Positions 43,751 through 53,156 of a stretch of 64,000 bases of DNA are shown here, in pieces; the first letter of the stretch is position 1, and each line of letters starts with the position of its first letter. The stretch spans positions 1 through 64,000 of the forward strand of contig NZ_CABSIF010000005.1 of assembly GCF_902477725.1 (NCBI RefSeq), read 5' to 3'. The DNA comes from an uncultured Desulfovibrio sp. Lineage in GTDB: Bacteria; Desulfobacterota; Desulfovibrionia; Desulfovibrionales; Desulfovibrionaceae. The notes beneath the pieces are model-generated. The model ran no database searches. It saw only the letters and a program-made list of their open reading frames with translations, and had not been told where the DNA came from. The position numbers were made by a program, and so were the translations under genes.

Positions 43751-44307
43751 ATTTCCTCCGGCAACTGGCCCTTGAGCACAAGGGGCAGACCGCAGCTTAC
43801 AAAAAGTACCGTGCCGCACACGCGGGCCAGCGTCTGATTGGCAAGACCCAGCGTATCCTGAAAACGTCTTCCGAGGCTCGACATGGCAACCATGCCAAGG
43901 CCCGCCTCCACACTCACCAGCGCCAGCGGCAGTGGATAGGCCGCAATGCTGGCGGCCAGAGCCTCCACGCGGTCAAGAATATCCCTTTCCGTCATGTCCG
44001 CAGCCATAAGATTGGCTACCCACAGGCTCACGCAGTCAAACAGCACAACCCCCGGCCCCTTGCCGCCGGGTTGGGCCGCAGGCATCAGCGATGCCAGAGC
44101 GCCAGCCGGGTCAAGCGGCTCTTCAAGGCAATGCCAGCCCTGACCGCGCTCCTGCTTGTGCCGGGCAATGCGCGCCGCCATCTCTTCATCGTCCTCGCGG
44201 CCCGTTGCCAGATACAGCCGCTGCGGGGCTTGCACCTCGGCCCAGCGCTGAGCCAGACCGCTTTTGCCGCTGCGTGTGCCGCCAACAAAAAAAACTGCTG
44301 CGCCCAT
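43744..44307 (-). CDS. cobU: Adenosylcobinamide kinase / guanylyltransferase
   Basis: Attaches GMP to adenosylcobinamide during vitamin B12 nucleotide-loop assembly. The 187 residues start with FFVGGTRSGKSGLAQRWAEV, the GTRSGKS P-loop of this family. Then come LYLATGREDDEEMAARIARH (the GMP-accepting His) and VVLFDCVSLWVANLM. ATG overlaps the upstream stop in TAATG. Other cobalamin genes are not in the window. Confidence 0.92.
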   Translation of the reverse strand: MGAAVFFVGGTRSGKSGLAQRWAEVQAPQRLYLATGREDDEEMAARIARHKQERGQGWHCLEEPLDPAGALASLMPAAQPGGKGPGVVLFDCVSLWVANLMAADMTERDILDRVEALAASIAAYPLPLALVSVEAGLGMVAMSSLGRRFQDTLGLANQTLARVCGTVLFVSCGLPLVLKGQLPEEIC

Positions 44308-45656
44308 TACTGCTGACCGCCCACGCGGGGGGCTGGCGCACGTTCTGCACCGCCATGCGCGTTTTCCGCAGGCAGCGCGGGGGCCGCATGCCCCTGCGGC
44401 GGGGTCAGCTGCGGGGAGGTCTGCACATGTCCGGCGTTTTGTGCGGCATTGGGAGCCGCGCCCTGTGCAGGACTCTGCGTCTGAAACGGCGCGCCTGTTC
44501 CGGCCTGCGCGCTGCGCCGCGCCAGATCGCGCAACACGCCCGCCGAGGCCTGCACCGAGGCAAGGGCCTGAGCGTCCGCGCGCAGGCGGCGGTCAACCCA
44601 CTGGGCCACAAACAGCAGGGAATCATCGTCCAGCGTCTGCCCGCCGTTCTGGCGTATGGCCGCAACCAAGGTGCGCTGCAAGGCGGCGCGTTCCTCAAGC
44701 GCACGGCGGTATCGGGCACTCAGGCCGTCCACCCTCAGTTGCGCTGTAGATATCTGCGCTTCGGAAGCATTGTTCTCCCGCAGCTGGTCTACCGCGAACA
44801 CGGCTTCGGCCATCTGGGCGTTGATATCCACAACACCCTGCGCGGATTTGTCCTGCTCGCGCAGGCGGGCATCAAGATTGGGAACAGAGGCCACGCCTTC
44901 AAGCGCGCCAGCCAGAATCACAAGACGCCCGGCCAGCGCCATGTGCAACTGGCGGATATGTTCAGGCGTAAAGCCCTTTGAGGCCGCATCGCGGTTAATG
45001 GCATCCAGAAAGCGGTCCGCATACAGAGTGTACAGCCCGCGCAGCATGGTGGGATGAAAAGCATAGCGCAGCAGGGCCTCGCGACCGCCCTTGCCGTCAG
45101 TAACATTGGCAAACTTTGCGCCATAGCGCTGATTGAGCGCCTGCACACTGACGTTCAGCGTACCGCTCTGCGGGCCGGGCTTGAAACGGGCCACAACAAA
45201 GGCCGCCAGATCTTCCACAAATTCCATGCGGATGTGGCTGTCTTCCGTCACCTTTTGGGGCATCTGCGCCCCGTTCTGCTGCGGATACAACCCGGCAGGC
45301 GTAGAGCCGTCCACAGGCGCGCCCACGCTGCCCTGCACTGTTTGCCCGGCCAGAGTGCCGGGGGAGGTGGGCGGGCTGACAACAGAAATGGGCGGTGGCG
45401 GCGGCGCATCGCGCAGCACATCACCCACCCCGGCCAGCGGTGTGCCGCTGGTGGCGTTGTTTATGATGTCGGCGGCTTTATCCTTCCACTGGTCGCGGGT
45501 TGATTTATCGCGTGTAAGCCAGTAGGTCGCGCCGCCCAGGGCCAGAACCGCCAGCAACGCCAGCACCACGGCCTTGCGCGCGCCAGCGCGGGCAGGACGG
45601 GGCTTGGGCATATTCACTATGTCCGGCACGTCCAGAGGCTTTTTTTCCAATTTCAT
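44307..45656 (-). CDS. Membrane-anchored protein of unknown function
   Basis: A 449-residue protein with a short basic cytosolic start and one membrane helix at about 28-46 (AVVLALLAVLALGGATYWL). A Pro/Gly-rich linker (residues 85-125) and a helical domain of about 250 residues follow, then a disordered Gln/Pro/Ala-rich tail. It is first of three coupled genes. Signal-anchored topology implies a periplasmic body. No known domain is evident; the gene pairing with cobU may be only transcriptional. Confidence 0.7.
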   Translation of the reverse strand: MKLEKKPLDVPDIVNMPKPRPARAGARKAVVLALLAVLALGGATYWLTRDKSTRDQWKDKAADIINNATSGTPLAGVGDVLRDAPPPPPISVVSPPTSPGTLAGQTVQGSVGAPVDGSTPAGLYPQQNGAQMPQKVTEDSHIRMEFVEDLAAFVVARFKPGPQSGTLNVSVQALNQRYGAKFANVTDGKGGREALLRYAFHPTMLRGLYTLYADRFLDAINRDAASKGFTPEHIRQLHMALAGRLVILAGALEGVASVPNLDARLREQDKSAQGVVDINAQMAEAVFAVDQLRENNASEAQISTAQLRVDGLSARYRRALEERAALQRTLVAAIRQNGGQTLDDDSLLFVAQWVDRRLRADAQALASVQASAGVLRDLARRSAQAGTGAPFQTQSPAQGAAPNAAQNAGHVQTSPQLTPPQGHAAPALPAENAHGGAERAPAPRVGGQQ

Positions 45657-45836
45657 AAAATTCTCCTACTGCGGCAGGCATGGGGCTGTGGCACAACGGG
45701 TACAGCCCTGAGCGCCGCAAAAACGGCATACCAAGCCATTATTTCCGTTTATTGCGCGTAAATGCTAGCATTGCTTCCCTGCGCTGTGAAGACATTTTCC
45801 AGAGAGTTTCTGGATACGGGGCTGGTAGTGCCCGCA

Positions 45837-45865
45837 TTGCACCCCGGCGGGCGGCGGGGTATAGT
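45837..45865 (+). promoter_or_regulatory. Sigma-70 promoter of thiD
   Basis: TTGCAC-N17-TATAGT, start expected near 45,872, about 32 bases before the thiD ATG. It is the best sigma-70 match in this divergent gap. I found no TPP riboswitch between it and thiD; the leader is too short. Confidence 0.65.
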
Positions 45866-45903
45866 AACAAAATTCGTACGCAGTATTTTATGAGAGGCTT
45901 TTT

Positions 45904-46707
45904 ATGCATACCCCTGCCAACATCCTCACCATTGCCGGTTCTGATTCCGGCGGCGGCGCGGGCATTCAGGCCGACCTGAAAACAATCATGGCGCTCGGCG
46001 GTTACGGCATGAGCGTTATCACCGCCCTGACCGCGCAGAACGGATTGGGCGTTACGGGCATTCATGCGCCGGATGCCGATTTTGTGCGCTTGCAACTGCG
46101 CACGGTGCTTGAGGGCTTTTCCGTCAAGGCCGCCAAAACGGGCATGCTCTTTTCCGCGCCCATCATCCGCGCTGTTGCGGACGAATTGCGCAACCGCGAC
46201 TTTCCTCTCGTGGTTGACCCTGTTTCTGTGAGCCAGAGCGGCAGCCGCCTGTTGCAGGAAGACGCAGTGACAGCACTGGTGGAAGAAATGCTGCCTGGCT
46301 GCGACCTGCTGACCCCCAACCGCCCAGAGGCGGAAATGCTCACCGGCATGAGCATCAACAGCCTTGAAGACGCAGAGGCCGCAGGCCAGAAGCTGCTTGC
46401 CATGGGGGCGCGCGCCGTGCTCATCAAGGGCGGGCACATGGAAAGCTCCATTGTTGTTACAGACTGCCTGTGCGTGCCCGGCGAACAGCCCAAGCACCTC
46501 CCGCAGGCCAAGGTGGAGACGGAAAACAACCACGGCACGGGCTGCACGCTTTCTGCCGCCATCGCCACAGGGCTTGGGCGCGGTTTGCCCCTGCAGGTTG
46601 CTGTAACCCGGGCGCAGGAATTTCTTAATCTTGCCCTGCGTAAAAGCTACGCTCCCGGCAAGGGCTGCGGCCCTGTGAACCACGCTGCGGATTTAAACAT
46701 CAAATAG
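45904..46707 (+). CDS. thiD: Hydroxymethylpyrimidine (phosphate) kinase
   Basis: Phosphorylates HMP and HMP-P in thiamine synthesis. The 267 residues show the ribokinase-fold N-terminus TIAGSDSGGGAGIQADLKT and the MALGGYGMSVITALTAQN segment. The catalytic NNHGTGCTLSAAIATGLG anion hole, with Asp replaced by the Cys-bearing ThiD-type motif, lies near residue 203. GAGAGG precedes the ATG. Confidence 0.95.
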   Translation: MHTPANILTIAGSDSGGGAGIQADLKTIMALGGYGMSVITALTAQNGLGVTGIHAPDADFVRLQLRTVLEGFSVKAAKTGMLFSAPIIRAVADELRNRDFPLVVDPVSVSQSGSRLLQEDAVTALVEEMLPGCDLLTPNRPEAEMLTGMSINSLEDAEAAGQKLLAMGARAVLIKGGHMESSIVVTDCLCVPGEQPKHLPQAKVETENNHGTGCTLSAAIATGLGRGLPLQVAVTRAQEFLNLALRKSYAPGKGCGPVNHAADLNIK

Positions 46708-46827
46708 GCATTTGCCCGCCTGTCAGCCGCACGGCCCTTTTCCGCTACCGCATGGCAGGCGGATTGGCCCGCTGTTTGCAGTTTCCCCCTGTGGATATTC
46801 AGGGCGTCAAAATCAAGGCGGTGCGGC

Positions 46828-47265
46828 GTGCCCTTTCGTTTCAAATTACAGAAAATACTCGACTACCGGGAACAGCTTGAAGAAGAAGCCAAGGTTGATC
46901 TGGCCAACAAGCAAAAACTCCTGGAAGAAGCGCGCGCACTTTTTGAACGCCTGAAGGCTGAACTGCGCCAGACCGAAGACCGCTTGTTTGAATCAGCCCT
47001 TGTGCCGCAGGCGGAACGCTGGCTGCTGGAACAATATGTAAAAGGATTGCGCGGCGATGTAGCCAATGCAGCCTTGCAGGCCCGCATGCACGAACAGCTT
47101 GTTGACGAAGCCCGCAAACTGCTGGCCGCGCGCGCCATTGAAAGAAAGCTGCTGGAAAAGCTCAAGGAGCGCCAAAACCAGCAGTATATTCGTGAGGAAC
47201 AACTGAAGGAGCAACGCGTCAATGACGAAACAGCCACACTCCGCTACAAAGCTCCGGCTCTCTAA
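46828..47265 (+). CDS. fliJ: Flagellar export protein FliJ
   Basis: Cytosolic coiled-coil chaperone that links the FliI ATPase to the flagellar export gate. The 145 residues are almost entirely heptad-rich (LEEEAKVDLANKQKLLEEAR...), with the FKLQKILDYRE opening of FliJ. GTG start with a purine-rich site before it. The last 44 bases overlap the next gene. Confidence 0.85.
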   Translation: MPFRFKLQKILDYREQLEEEAKVDLANKQKLLEEARALFERLKAELRQTEDRLFESALVPQAERWLLEQYVKGLRGDVANAALQARMHEQLVDEARKLLAARAIERKLLEKLKERQNQQYIREEQLKEQRVNDETATLRYKAPAL

Positions 47266-48526
47266 GCTATTCCGCTGGCTGGCGGTGCTCTGCTTTATGA
47301 AGCTTACCATCCTCGGCCTGTTGCTGCTGGATGTGCCCGTGCCCTCCTGGCTTGGCGGATCGCCCAAGGATGCCACGGTAGCCGTAAACGCGCCGCGCAA
47401 TGGGCAGGAGCGGACTGAAACCGTGGCTCCTGTTGCTGATGCGGCCCCCTCTGGTCTGGCGCAAAGCGTCAGTTCTACTCTTTCGTCCATGGGTTCGGCC
47501 CTTGATTCCGTAGTAGACAACATCAAGGACAAAACTGAAAAGAGCCAGAGCGACCCGCAAGGTTCTGCCGCCGCCCGCATGGCCGCAGCGGTCAAACCCC
47601 ATGCAGATCAAACCACCAGCGTGACCGATGCCGCCCTGCCCGCCCCGCTTATCCGTACAGCGACCTCAGGCGGCGCACCTGAAACTGCGGCGGCTTCCAA
47701 GGCTCCCGGCCAGACATTTTCCCCCAATTTTCCCGAACCGCAGGCCCTGCCTGCCCCACAGGCGGAACCGGGCACATCCGCCCCCTCCGGTAGCCTGATT
47801 GTTTCTGCCAGACCCAACCGCGCCAGCGAATCCGAATGGCTGGACGCCCTGGGCCTGAGCAATCTGCCCATCCCCGGCCTTGGCAGCGTGCAGGCCGCGC
47901 ACGCGGCAGCGCTGGACATGCCTGTTCCCCAGACGCCCACTGGCGGGCAATCGCCCTTTGCTCCCGCAGAGCAGACGGCCCCGCTGACCATACCCGGCGC
48001 TCCGCCCATCCCGGCAAACATTCCGCGCGGTCAGGGCACGGACGGCGCACCTTTGCCGCCGCGCGGCGCGGCAGGCAACAACGACGGCTTTTTGCCCCCC
48101 TTGCCGCAGGGGCAAAGCTCGGGCACGCTGCCCGTCCCCACGGTGCAGCAGCCGCAAGGCGCTTATTCCAACGACCCCAATACCAAGGCTCAGGAACTGG
48201 CGCGCCAGCAGCAGGATATTCTTGTGCTGCGCCAGCAGATGGATCAGCGCCTCAAGGACATTCAGGAAACTGAAAAGAAAATGCAGGACATGATCCGCGA
48301 GGCCAAGGGCATTGAAAACGAAAAAGTTCACCGACTGGTGCTCACCTATTCCATGATGAAACCCAAGGCTGCGGCCAAGGCTCTGGAAAGCATGGACGAA
48401 CGTGTGGCCATCCGCATTCTTTCCGGCATGTCGCCCAAGCAGTCAGGCGAAATCCTCACCTACGTTTCTCCGGCCAAGACAGCCAAGCTTACGGAGCTTA
48501 TCACCCGCATGAGGATACCTGATTAA
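47222..48526 (+). CDS. motE: MotE-like flagellar protein
   Basis: A 434-residue protein with an N-terminal membrane helix (LAVLCFMKLTILGLLLLDV, about 20-38). A very long Pro/Ala/Gln-rich disordered region follows to about residue 320, then a coiled coil (QQQDILVLRQQMDQRLKDIQ) and a C-terminal MgtE-N-like domain (ALESMDERVAIRILSGMSPK). This layout fits MotE, the chaperone of the periplasmic stator protein MotC. The disordered region is far longer than in typical members. It overlaps fliJ and ends in the TAATG start of truA. Confidence 0.75.
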   Translation: MTKQPHSATKLRLSKLFRWLAVLCFMKLTILGLLLLDVPVPSWLGGSPKDATVAVNAPRNGQERTETVAPVADAAPSGLAQSVSSTLSSMGSALDSVVDNIKDKTEKSQSDPQGSAAARMAAAVKPHADQTTSVTDAALPAPLIRTATSGGAPETAAASKAPGQTFSPNFPEPQALPAPQAEPGTSAPSGSLIVSARPNRASESEWLDALGLSNLPIPGLGSVQAAHAAALDMPVPQTPTGGQSPFAPAEQTAPLTIPGAPPIPANIPRGQGTDGAPLPPRGAAGNNDGFLPPLPQGQSSGTLPVPTVQQPQGAYSNDPNTKAQELARQQQDILVLRQQMDQRLKDIQETEKKMQDMIREAKGIENEKVHRLVLTYSMMKPKAAAKALESMDERVAIRILSGMSPKQSGEILTYVSPAKTAKLTELITRMRIPD

Positions 48527-49308
48527 TGCGCCTCAAGCTTCTGATCGCCTATGTGGGCACCTGCTACAGCGGCTGGCAGATACAGGAAAAGCCGAGCCCG
48601 CCGCCCACAGTTCAGGGCGAAATGGAAAAGGCCCTTCGCACCATCACAGGGCAGAACATACGCGCCCACGGCTCGGGCCGCACCGATTCCGGCGTACATG
48701 CCCACGGGCAGGTTGTGCACTGCGATGTGCCCGATGCGCGCGCCAACATGGACTGGCGGCGTAGCCTCAACGCCGTTTTGCCCCGCGATATCCGTGTGCT
48801 GGAGGCCACGCAGGCCGCGCCGGACTTTCACGCGCGCAAGGATGCCCTGCGTAAAACCTACGCTTATCAGTTCTGGCTGGAACAGACCTTTATGCCGCCG
48901 CAGCTGACGCCTTTTGTGTGGAAATGCGGCCCACTGAACATGGAGGCAATGCGCGCCGCCCTGCCCCACCTGACGGGCCTGCACGACTTTGCCGCGCTGC
49001 GCAATGTGGGCACGGATGTGGAAAGCACAGAGCGCACGGTGCTGCAAGCCGAGCTGCACACCATGCCCCCCTGCGAATTCTATCCGCCGCACGCACCCAT
49101 GCTGCGCTTTATTGTGACTGCCGATGGCTTTCTCAAACAGATGGTGCGCAATATGGCGGGGTTGCTGGCTGCCTGCGGCCAGGGCAAGGTATTGCCAAAG
49201 GATATTCCCGCCCTGCTTGCCACACGCGACCGCAGGGATGTGCCCTCCGTCACCGCGCCGCCTCAAGGGCTGGCTCTGGTGAACGTGGTGTATCCCGAGG
49301 CCCGATAG
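48526..49308 (+). CDS. truA: tRNA pseudouridine(38-40) synthase
   Basis: Converts uridines 38-40 of the anticodon arm to pseudouridine. The 260 residues contain the catalytic Asp in GSGRTDSGVHAHGQV near residue 52 and the C-terminal FLKQMVRNMAGLL segment. ATG overlaps the motE stop by one base. A terminator follows. Confidence 0.95.
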   Translation: MRLKLLIAYVGTCYSGWQIQEKPSPPPTVQGEMEKALRTITGQNIRAHGSGRTDSGVHAHGQVVHCDVPDARANMDWRRSLNAVLPRDIRVLEATQAAPDFHARKDALRKTYAYQFWLEQTFMPPQLTPFVWKCGPLNMEAMRAALPHLTGLHDFAALRNVGTDVESTERTVLQAELHTMPPCEFYPPHAPMLRFIVTADGFLKQMVRNMAGLLAACGQGKVLPKDIPALLATRDRRDVPSVTAPPQGLALVNVVYPEAR

Positions 49309-49353
49309 CCGCACAGATTATTGTGTCCCCGCTGGTACAAGCAAAAAGCCCAT

Positions 49354-49395
49354 AAAAGGAAAAGGCCGTCCATCTCTGAACGGCCTTTTCCTTTT
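49354..49395. terminator. Bidirectional terminator between truA and MCP gene
   Basis: A 16-bp stem AAAAGGAAAAGGCCGT/ACGGCCTTTTCCTTTT with a 10-base loop. A/T runs on both sides let it serve both convergent genes. Confidence 0.88.
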
Positions 49396-49410
49396 ACCAA
49401 TGACTTTTGA

Positions 49411-51162
49411 CTAAGCCTGATTTTTCATTTTTTCTATAAGCCGCTGGAGTGACTGAGCCTGTTGCGTCAGGTCTGCAACCGCACCGGAAGCCTGCTCCAT
49501 AGCTTGAGCGGTTTCCACAGAAATTGTCGCTACCTGCTCGACAGACTGATTGATCTCCTCGCTGGCGGCGGATTGCTGCTCACTGGCTGTAGCAATAGAC
49601 TGAACCTGATCGTTGACCAGATGGACGAGCTCAAGAATTTTCTTGAGCGATTCGCCGGAACGTACCGACATGTTGGTTGCACTTTCAATAGTCACAGCAA
49701 CCTGCTCGACATTTTGAATATTCTTGCGGGTGCCAGCCTGAATGCCTGTAATGGCCTGACCCACTTCCTGCGTGGCAGTCATGGTTTTTTCCGCCAGTTT
49801 GCGCACTTCATCTGCAACGACGGCAAAACCCCTGCCCGCATCGCCCGCACGGGCGGCCTCAATGGCGGCGTTCAGCGCCAACAGGTTGGTCTGGTCGGCT
49901 ATGTCGGCAATGACCCCCATAATCTGGCCGATGCTCTCTGCCTGCTTGCCCAGAGCATCCATATCTTCCTTGATGGCAATGGACTGCGTGTGGACGGATT
50001 CAATGCCCTTAACTGCATCGTCGAGTATCTTCGAGCCTTCCACGGCCTGTTCCCGGGTTTGATGCGAAACATCCGCAGCCTGCTGGGCATTTCTGGCAAC
50101 TTCCAGCACAGTGGCGTTCATTTCTTCCATGGCCGTAGCGGTTTCACGCACACGGCCCGACTGCTCGTCAGCCCCACGGCTGGACTGCGCAATCTGTTCA
50201 GAAAGTGCTTCTGACGCGGACGACACGATCTGTACGATCCCTTCAAGCTGCTGCGCGGCCTGGAGCATGCCTTCCGCCTTGGCCCGTTCTGCCCGGCGGG
50301 TTGCCTCCTCGGCAAGAGCGGTTGCTTCCTGCGCGGCTTTAGCCTGCTGTTCGGCCTGCTGAGATTTGCTGTCTGCTTCGGCAATTTTGGCTTTGAGATT
50401 GCCCACCATCTTTATGAGCACACCGTAAACGCCGCCATCGCCGGAATACGGCTTGAATGCCAGATCAAGCTGACCGGCGGCTATCTCCGATGCCACATGA
50501 TGCAAATAACCGGGGTCCTCGCCGAGCTGCTTTGTTACACCCCTGATAATCAAAATGGAAACTGCTGTGGCAGCGAGCATGACCGCGATTATCAACGAGA
50601 TCGTAAGCAACTTCCCTTGTTCGTATGCAGCTTCCGCGTCAGCAGCGGAAGTCTTGCTTCCTTTGTTATTGACATCGATAATAAGCTTTAGCTGATCAAG
50701 AGCTTCACCATACTGCACCCTTGCCGAGCCAAGCACCAACTTGACAGCTTCTTCGGTGTTGTTGCTTTTGGACAGAACCTCAACATTCACGTGATTTTCC
50801 GTATAGGCCTTCCATGCCGCAAGAAACTTGGGGAATGCGACTTTTTCCTCAGGCTCAGAGATTAATTTTTCATATTCTTTAACTTTTTCATTAATACTAC
50901 CGGTCAAACTCTGTATCTTATTTTCATACTGCCGCATCAATGATTGGTCTGTTGTGAGAATGTGAATTAGCTCATTGCGCCTGTATTCATTCACCATACT
51001 ATTAATTTCACCAACAACCTTGATTGTTGGAAGCCAGTTTCCAGAAATATCCTTGACATCTTTATTTATAGAAGACATTCCAACAACAGAAACAAATCCA
51101 ATAATTATTGAAAATGCCGTCAACAATACTGCAAGAAGCACAAGTTTTATCGAAAGCCTCAT
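49411..51162 (-). CDS. Methyl-accepting chemotaxis protein
   Basis: A 583-residue chemoreceptor. A membrane helix at 8-30 is followed by a periplasmic four-helix sensor of about 150 residues, then a second membrane helix near 192-210 (LIIAVMLAATAVSILIIRG). After a HAMP-like stretch (VASEIAAGQLDLAFKPYSGD) comes the long signalling hairpin. Its tip is DQTNLLALNAAIEAARAGDAG with GRGFAVVADEVRKLAEKT. No CheR-binding pentapeptide ends the protein. The ligand is unknown. Confidence 0.93.
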   Translation of the reverse strand: MRLSIKLVLLAVLLTAFSIIIGFVSVVGMSSINKDVKDISGNWLPTIKVVGEINSMVNEYRRNELIHILTTDQSLMRQYENKIQSLTGSINEKVKEYEKLISEPEEKVAFPKFLAAWKAYTENHVNVEVLSKSNNTEEAVKLVLGSARVQYGEALDQLKLIIDVNNKGSKTSAADAEAAYEQGKLLTISLIIAVMLAATAVSILIIRGVTKQLGEDPGYLHHVASEIAAGQLDLAFKPYSGDGGVYGVLIKMVGNLKAKIAEADSKSQQAEQQAKAAQEATALAEEATRRAERAKAEGMLQAAQQLEGIVQIVSSASEALSEQIAQSSRGADEQSGRVRETATAMEEMNATVLEVARNAQQAADVSHQTREQAVEGSKILDDAVKGIESVHTQSIAIKEDMDALGKQAESIGQIMGVIADIADQTNLLALNAAIEAARAGDAGRGFAVVADEVRKLAEKTMTATQEVGQAITGIQAGTRKNIQNVEQVAVTIESATNMSVRSGESLKKILELVHLVNDQVQSIATASEQQSAASEEINQSVEQVATISVETAQAMEQASGAVADLTQQAQSLQRLIEKMKNQA

Positions 51163-51455
51163 AATAAACTCCTGGAGATAGTTGCAATTTACGTTGTTTA
51201 TCCGTTCAATGGATAATGATATACTTTCAATAGACGTCTTCAGAACTTCAGTCTTTTATCGTCTATCTATACCAACACTTTATACATTTTTAAACTATAT
51301 TTTTTATCTTTATTTAACAATATGATAGAATAATTACATACCGACAACATACCTAAAGTATACTACAAGTTACATTGCATTCCATCAACAAATAGAGGCA
51401 TAAATATTAATTAATGCATTTGAATGCCATTCAATATTTCATCTGTTACAAATGC
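51163..51455. other. AT-rich upstream region of MCP gene
   Basis: About 290 bases without a gene, much more AT-rich than its surroundings. It holds the sigma-28 promoter described separately. The remainder, 51,285-51,420, shows no clear promoter or hairpin. Confidence 0.5.
51256..51282 (-). promoter_or_regulatory. Sigma-28 (FliA) promoter of MCP gene
   Basis: TAAAGTGT-N11-GACGATAA on the minus strand, versus the consensus TAAAGTTT-N11-GCCGATAA: exact spacing, 6 of 8 and 7 of 8 bases. Start near 51,249, leader of about 87 bases. It links the receptor to late flagellar gene expression. Confidence 0.75.
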
Positions 51456-51486
51456 AAAGCCCCCGTTCAGATTGAACAGGGGCTTT
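51456..51486 (-). terminator. Terminator after YbjQ-like gene
   Basis: Stem AAAGCCCC/GGGGCTTT with inner GTTCA/TGAAC. On the minus strand the T-run is short (TTTGCATTTG). It separates the 139-residue gene from the MCP gene. Confidence 0.65.
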
Positions 51487-51509
51487 GGCATATATAAGAA
51501 CCAGCCTGA

Positions 51510-51929
51510 TCAGATGATTTCGCTGAGGCCGGATTGTTCCTGTGCCTTGAACTTCTGTTGCAGCATGAGTGGCAATGCTTCCGGGTCGGCAGGGTCATAC
51601 TCAAACATCACGGCAGTGCCGAAGCAGGAAAAATACTTGCTGCCATCGGGATGAAAGGCCACGTTTTCATTATAGCCCACAATAGCCTGTGCGCCCTTGT
51701 TCATGGCCCTTGCCGCCATGCCAAAAAAGGCTTCGTCCGAGTCAAACCCCCGGCAACAGACAAGGCCAAGCACCTTGGCAATGCGTCGCCCCTCCACCTG
51801 ATGTGTTGTCACCACAGGAAAGCGCCCGGCCAGAAAAACCTCACGCACTCTGGCGCTTGCGTCAGAAATGCCCACAGTTCTCTCGGCCTTGCGGCTTTTT
51901 TTATCGTGGCCTCCCAGCAAAAAAAACAT
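51510..51929 (-). CDS. YbjQ-like (UPF0145) protein
   Basis: A 139-residue protein. The core VVTTHQVEGRRIAKVLGLVCCRG followed by AARAMNKGAQAIVGYNENV is the pattern of the YbjQ/heavy-metal-binding-domain family, which forms pentamers. Two adjacent Cys (VCCRG) and one later Cys could bind metal. Function of the family is unclear. Single gene between two gaps. Confidence 0.7.
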   Translation of the reverse strand: MFFLLGGHDKKSRKAERTVGISDASARVREVFLAGRFPVVTTHQVEGRRIAKVLGLVCCRGFDSDEAFFGMAARAMNKGAQAIVGYNENVAFHPDGSKYFSCFGTAVMFEYDPADPEALPLMLQQKFKAQEQSGLSEII

Positions 51930-52071
51930 GCTGAACCTCCAGATCAGATGGATGTTCGGGTAATCGACACCCGTTTACATTCAATCTGCAAAGGCCTTGC
52001 CAAATAAACCTAACCATTAAATTACAGCATGTTACAAAACAATCAATGCGCGCAGTCAGAACATTGACTCG

Positions 52072-53067
52072 TCAGCGCATCTGATTGGCAACCTTGACAA
52101 AATCATTGTAGGCGGCCCGGCTTGCCAGAGCGGCCTTGTTCATTTCAAACCGCACTGGAACGTAAAACTCTTCTTCAAGCCCCTGGTCAAAAAGCTGCGC
52201 GTAGCTGCCTGCCTGCTTGAGAAAAGCACGGTACTGACGCTCCAGTTCCGGCGCTGCCATAAAAGGAGGCCGCCCGCCTTCTGCAATGGCTGCGGCAAGC
52301 TCGTCACGCTGGGCCTTCAGCGCCTCTCTGTCTGGCTTGCCGGGTGCAAGCAGGGTTGCAGTTTTGCCAAACACGGCAAAAATGCGTTCCGCAGCCTGAA
52401 TTTGCCGTTTAAGCGGATGGTTGTGCAGCAAGACATCTTCTGCCGGGGCAGCCTCGCCCTCCACAATCGCCATATAGGCATCGCGGGCAACAATAAAGGA
52501 GGCATGGCCCTTGAGTATTTCTGCAGCAAGGGCCTTGCCCTTGACGCCGTTATCCTGAATGCTTTCGTCGGCCACGTACTTTTCGAGCAGGCGATAGTCA
52601 GCCCGCATGTCTACGATGGCTTTATTCATGTCCTGCACGCAGGCGGCCATTTTTTTGGTCTGCTCAGGAGTAAAGAGGCTGACAGGGGGCGTCAGGCGGC
52701 GGGCAAGGGCGGCATCCTGATCCGTATTCAGCTCAGGGCGTTTGGCCAGTTGCCACTCTGCCAGGTAATACTTGGTGTAGGCCGCCAGCACATCGGCCTG
52801 GGCATAGCGCCCGGTTGCCAGAGCCATCGAAGCAGCGTTGGAAAAAGCCACCAGCCGGTCTGCCCTGTCCAGTTCTTCCGGGCTGGGAGGCGGGGTTGCT
52901 TCTTCCACAGCTTGTGCCTGAACCGCAGTTTCCGCCTTTGGCGCGCTGTGGGAGGATTCGGCAGCAGGCTTGCCGTTTGCGCCTTCTTCCTTTTTGCCGG
53001 AATCACAGGCGGTCACAAGCAGGGCCACACTCAGGGTCAGCAGCAAAGCAAGAACGAATTTTTTCAT
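52072..53067 (-). CDS. Lipoprotein (DUF3829-like)
   Basis: A 331-residue protein with a lipoprotein signal peptide. The lipobox is LVTAC, with Cys about residue 21, followed by DSGKK; Asp at +2 would suggest inner-membrane retention. A disordered Glu/Ala/Pro-rich linker to about residue 60 precedes an all-helical domain that resembles DUF3829. Probable periplasmic helical bundle of unknown function. The start MKKFVLALLL is well placed. Confidence 0.75.
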   Translation of the reverse strand: MKKFVLALLLTLSVALLVTACDSGKKEEGANGKPAAESSHSAPKAETAVQAQAVEEATPPPSPEELDRADRLVAFSNAASMALATGRYAQADVLAAYTKYYLAEWQLAKRPELNTDQDAALARRLTPPVSLFTPEQTKKMAACVQDMNKAIVDMRADYRLLEKYVADESIQDNGVKGKALAAEILKGHASFIVARDAYMAIVEGEAAPAEDVLLHNHPLKRQIQAAERIFAVFGKTATLLAPGKPDREALKAQRDELAAAIAEGGRPPFMAAPELERQYRAFLKQAGSYAQLFDQGLEEEFYVPVRFEMNKAALASRAAYNDFVKVANQMR

Positions 53068-53082
53068 TGGCGTATATGAGCG

Positions 53083-53112
53083 AACGTCCCGCGTTGTAAG
53101 GCAGGACGTTCA
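53083..53112. other. Hairpin between lipoprotein and HAD genes
   Basis: GAACGTC/GACGTTC arms around 16 bases, no T-run on either strand. Possibly a weak terminator of the sugar operon or an operator for the lipoprotein gene. Confidence 0.35.
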
Positions 53113-53156
53113 GTAGTGGTTACAAGTAGTTGTAAAGCTGCCAGCAGACAGGATAC

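Noticed and set aside
45657..45903. TPP riboswitch before thiD
   Set aside because: No CUGAGA or conserved thi-box core; the promoter leaves a leader of only about 32 bases.
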